From Nostoc sp. TCL240-02 (GTDB lineage: Bacteria > Cyanobacteriota > Cyanobacteriia > Cyanobacteriales > Nostocaceae), in the NCBI RefSeq assembly GCF_013343235.1, contig NZ_CP040094.1, forward strand, positions 6,009,001 through 6,073,000: 64,000 nucleotides of DNA. Reading direction: 5' to 3'. The position numbers were made by a program, and so were the translations under genes. A model generated the notes under the pieces. That model was not told where the DNA came from and ran no database searches. It saw only the letters and a program-made list of their open reading frames with translations. This document shows, one piece after another, positions 62,493 through 64,000 of the stretch; within the stretch, counting starts at the first letter, position 1, and every line of letters begins with the position of its first letter.

Positions 62493-64000
62493 CTAATTAA
62501 CTGCAACTTCCACAGGTAGTTTTAATATACTGGCAACCATAGCAATTAATTTAGTGGGGTCTATTGGCTTAGATAAATGCTGCTGAAACCCTGCTGAAAG
62601 CGCTTCTAAGCGGTCTTCTTCTCGCGTATAGGCTGTTAAAGCGATCGCAGGAATACATCCACCTTTTTCTGCTTCTAAAGAGCGCAGTTTCCGAATCAGC
62701 GTATAACCATCTTGCTCTGACATACCGATGTCGCTAATCAGGATATCTGGTTTTGCTTGTTCAACGACTGCTAAGGCTTCATCAACTGATGCTACCGCAG
62801 TGGCAAAAGCTCCATATTCCTCAAACATAAAACTGAGAAAGTTACGGGTATCTGCTTCATCATCTACAACTAAAACTCTTAATCCAGCAAGAGGTGTCGA
62901 TGCCACAGAAGAAGAAATTTCTCCTGTGGTTTCTCTATTTACCCTATTCTCTCTATTGTTTTGTAGCAGTGGCAATTTCACAGTAAAGGTTGCTCCTTGT
63001 CCACTGCCTAAACTGTGGGCAAAGATTGTACCCTTGTGCAGTTCGACTAAATGACGGACGATTGCTAACCCTAGTCCTAGTCCATTGTGTGATCGCGTTG
63101 TGGTGCTGTCTGCTTGCCGGAAACGCTCGAAAACTTTTGGTAAGAATTCAGAACTGATGCCTATGCCCGTATCAATAACTTGAATTTGGGCATATTTTTG
63201 AGTTGTTTGTTGTTCTTCACCACAGACTATTGACAGATTCACTTCTACCCTACCGCCCTTTGGGGTAAATTTAATGGCATTAGTTAGGAGATTCCATACT
63301 ATTTGTTGTAACCGCGCTGGATCGCCATAAACTGAACCGACTGAAGTATCTAAGACAGTAGTTAATTGAATCTCTTTTGGCTCTGCTAGGGGACGCACTG
63401 CTTCTAAGGCTGCCTCCATGACTGAAATAAGATTTACCGCAGACACATTTAACCGCAACTGTCCACGGATAATCCGAGATACATCTAAGATATCTTCAAT
63501 TAATTGCATCTGAGATATGGCATTGCGTTCAATGGCTTCTAGGGCGCGGGAAGTTGCTTTCTCGTCAAGTTTCTTAGAGCGGAGAATTTTTGACCAACCC
63601 AGCATTGAGGTGAGGGGTGTACGAAGTTCATGGGAGAGAACGGCAAGAAATTCATCTTTCATTCGATTTGCTGCTTCTGCTTCTTGCCTTGCAGTCTGTT
63701 CTCTAATTACTTGAGCGCGGACTTCTTCTGCTTGCTTGCGTTCAGTAATATCTTCGAGAGTGCCTACATATCCCAGTAATTCTCCTTGACCGGAAAGCAT
63801 CGGTGATGAGCGAACCTGAACCCAACGAGCGATGCCATGAGTAGTTTGAAAGCGAAACTCTTCAGAGTAATCACGACCTTCACAAATGTATTTAGACCAA
63901 CTGCCAACTGCTCGTTCTCTATCTTCTGGATGAATTGATTCTAGCCAGCTTTTTTCTAAACTCTCTGCTGCTTTTAAGCCACAAATTATTTGATAGCGAG
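62493..64000 (-). CDS. Hybrid sensor histidine kinase with C-terminal receiver (5' part beyond the window)
   Basis: The frame stays open to the last base of the window, so the N-terminus lies outside. Order from the window edge: PAS domain (SWLESIHPEDRERAVGSWSK, EEFRFQTTHGIARWVQVRSS, GYVGTLEDITERKQAEE), HisKA (MKDEFLAVLSHELRTPLTSM with the phospho-His), HATPase (LTNAIKFTPKGGRVEVNLSI, VIDTGIGISSEFLPKVFERF, GLGLGLAIVRHLVELHKGTI), then a receiver (VLVVDDEADTRNFLSFMFEE, ILISDIGMSEQDGYTLI with the Asp, ALTAYTREEDR). A phosphorelay sensor kinase; signal unknown. An internal ATG at 63800 is not the start, because conserved PAS sequence lies before it. Confidence 0.93.
   Translation of the reverse strand, partial: RYQIICGLKAAESLEKSWLESIHPEDRERAVGSWSKYICEGRDYSEEFRFQTTHGIARWVQVRSSPMLSGQGELLGYVGTLEDITERKQAEEVRAQVIREQTARQEAEAANRMKDEFLAVLSHELRTPLTSMLGWSKILRSKKLDEKATSRALEAIERNAISQMQLIEDILDVSRIIRGQLRLNVSAVNLISVMEAALEAVRPLAEPKEIQLTTVLDTSVGSVYGDPARLQQIVWNLLTNAIKFTPKGGRVEVNLSIVCGEEQQTTQKYAQIQVIDTGIGISSEFLPKVFERFRQADSTTTRSHNGLGLGLAIVRHLVELHKGTIFAHSLGSGQGATFTVKLPLLQNNRENRVNRETTGEISSSVASTPLAGLRVLVVDDEADTRNFLSFMFEEYGAFATAVASVDEALAVVEQAKPDILISDIGMSEQDGYTLIRKLRSLEAEKGGCIPAIALTAYTREEDRLEALSAGFQQHLSKPIDPTKLIAMVASILKLPVEVAVN

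Overview
The window is chromosomal DNA of a filamentous cyanobacterium, most likely a Nostoc or close relative. The evidence is the photosynthesis genes (chlH for Mg-chelatase, psbA for photosystem II D1), sipA, the arginine dihydrolase/ornithine cyclodeaminase ArgZ/AgrE, very frequent HIP1 octamers (GCGATCGC), an AT-leaning composition, and several families of short dispersed repeats of the kind typical of Nostocales. The species cannot be fixed from the sequence alone. I found no tRNA, rRNA, CRISPR array or intact transposase gene.

Layout. 0-4.6 kb: a conserved hypothetical, endonuclease V, two adjacent FHA-domain genes (one fused to a flavoprotein-like domain) and a decayed small gene. 5-9 kb: chlH. 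9.3-13.8 kb: an accessory island with a TIR-domain protein, three toxin-antitoxin pairs (MazF-like with a prematurely stopped toxin, ParE-like, HicAB), a broken Uma2 gene and copies of a local repeat. 14-30 kb: a sugar-nucleotide epimerase, modA, a B12-binding radical SAM enzyme, a cupin, a probable N-heterocycle or nucleoside salvage group (cysteine hydrolase, amidohydrolase, nucleoside transporter), argZ/agrE and a GT39-type glycosyltransferase. 30-43.4 kb: a giant multi-pass membrane protein with dispersed repeats absorbed into its reading frame, peroxiredoxin, sipA, a Spy-like protein, a histidine kinase/response regulator pair, murG, secreted proteins and an SDR enzyme. 44-48 kb: a large sensor kinase split by one in-frame TGA, a 140-base MITE-like element and its probable response regulator. 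48-54 kb: a secreted protein, then the most interesting locus. 54-64 kb: intact Uma2, an APC permease, a HIT protein, a lipoprotein, hypotheticals, psbA, a DUF2237 protein and the 3' part of a hybrid histidine kinase that runs off the window.

The standout system is 49.5-53.7 kb. A 128-residue protein with a hydrophobic/amphipathic N-terminus (Bell-like, a candidate membrane-damaging effector) ends in a RHIM-like amyloid motif. The next gene is an NLR-like protein (same motif at its N-terminus, P-loop STAND ATPase, fourteen WD40 repeats). The motif is shared between neighbouring genes, effector C-terminus to sensor N-terminus, which is the arrangement expected for amyloid-templated cell-death or anti-phage signalling. 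A 13-base inverted repeat between the two genes can pair over the ribosome binding site of the sensor gene.

A second theme is decay. Four genes carry one in-frame stop each while homologous-looking sequence continues beyond it (TAA at 4433, TAA at 11388, TAG at 12989, TGA at 45390), and a fragment of a response-regulator gene lies at 56.6 kb. Several MITE-like elements with terminal inverted repeats and candidate target duplications sit between genes.
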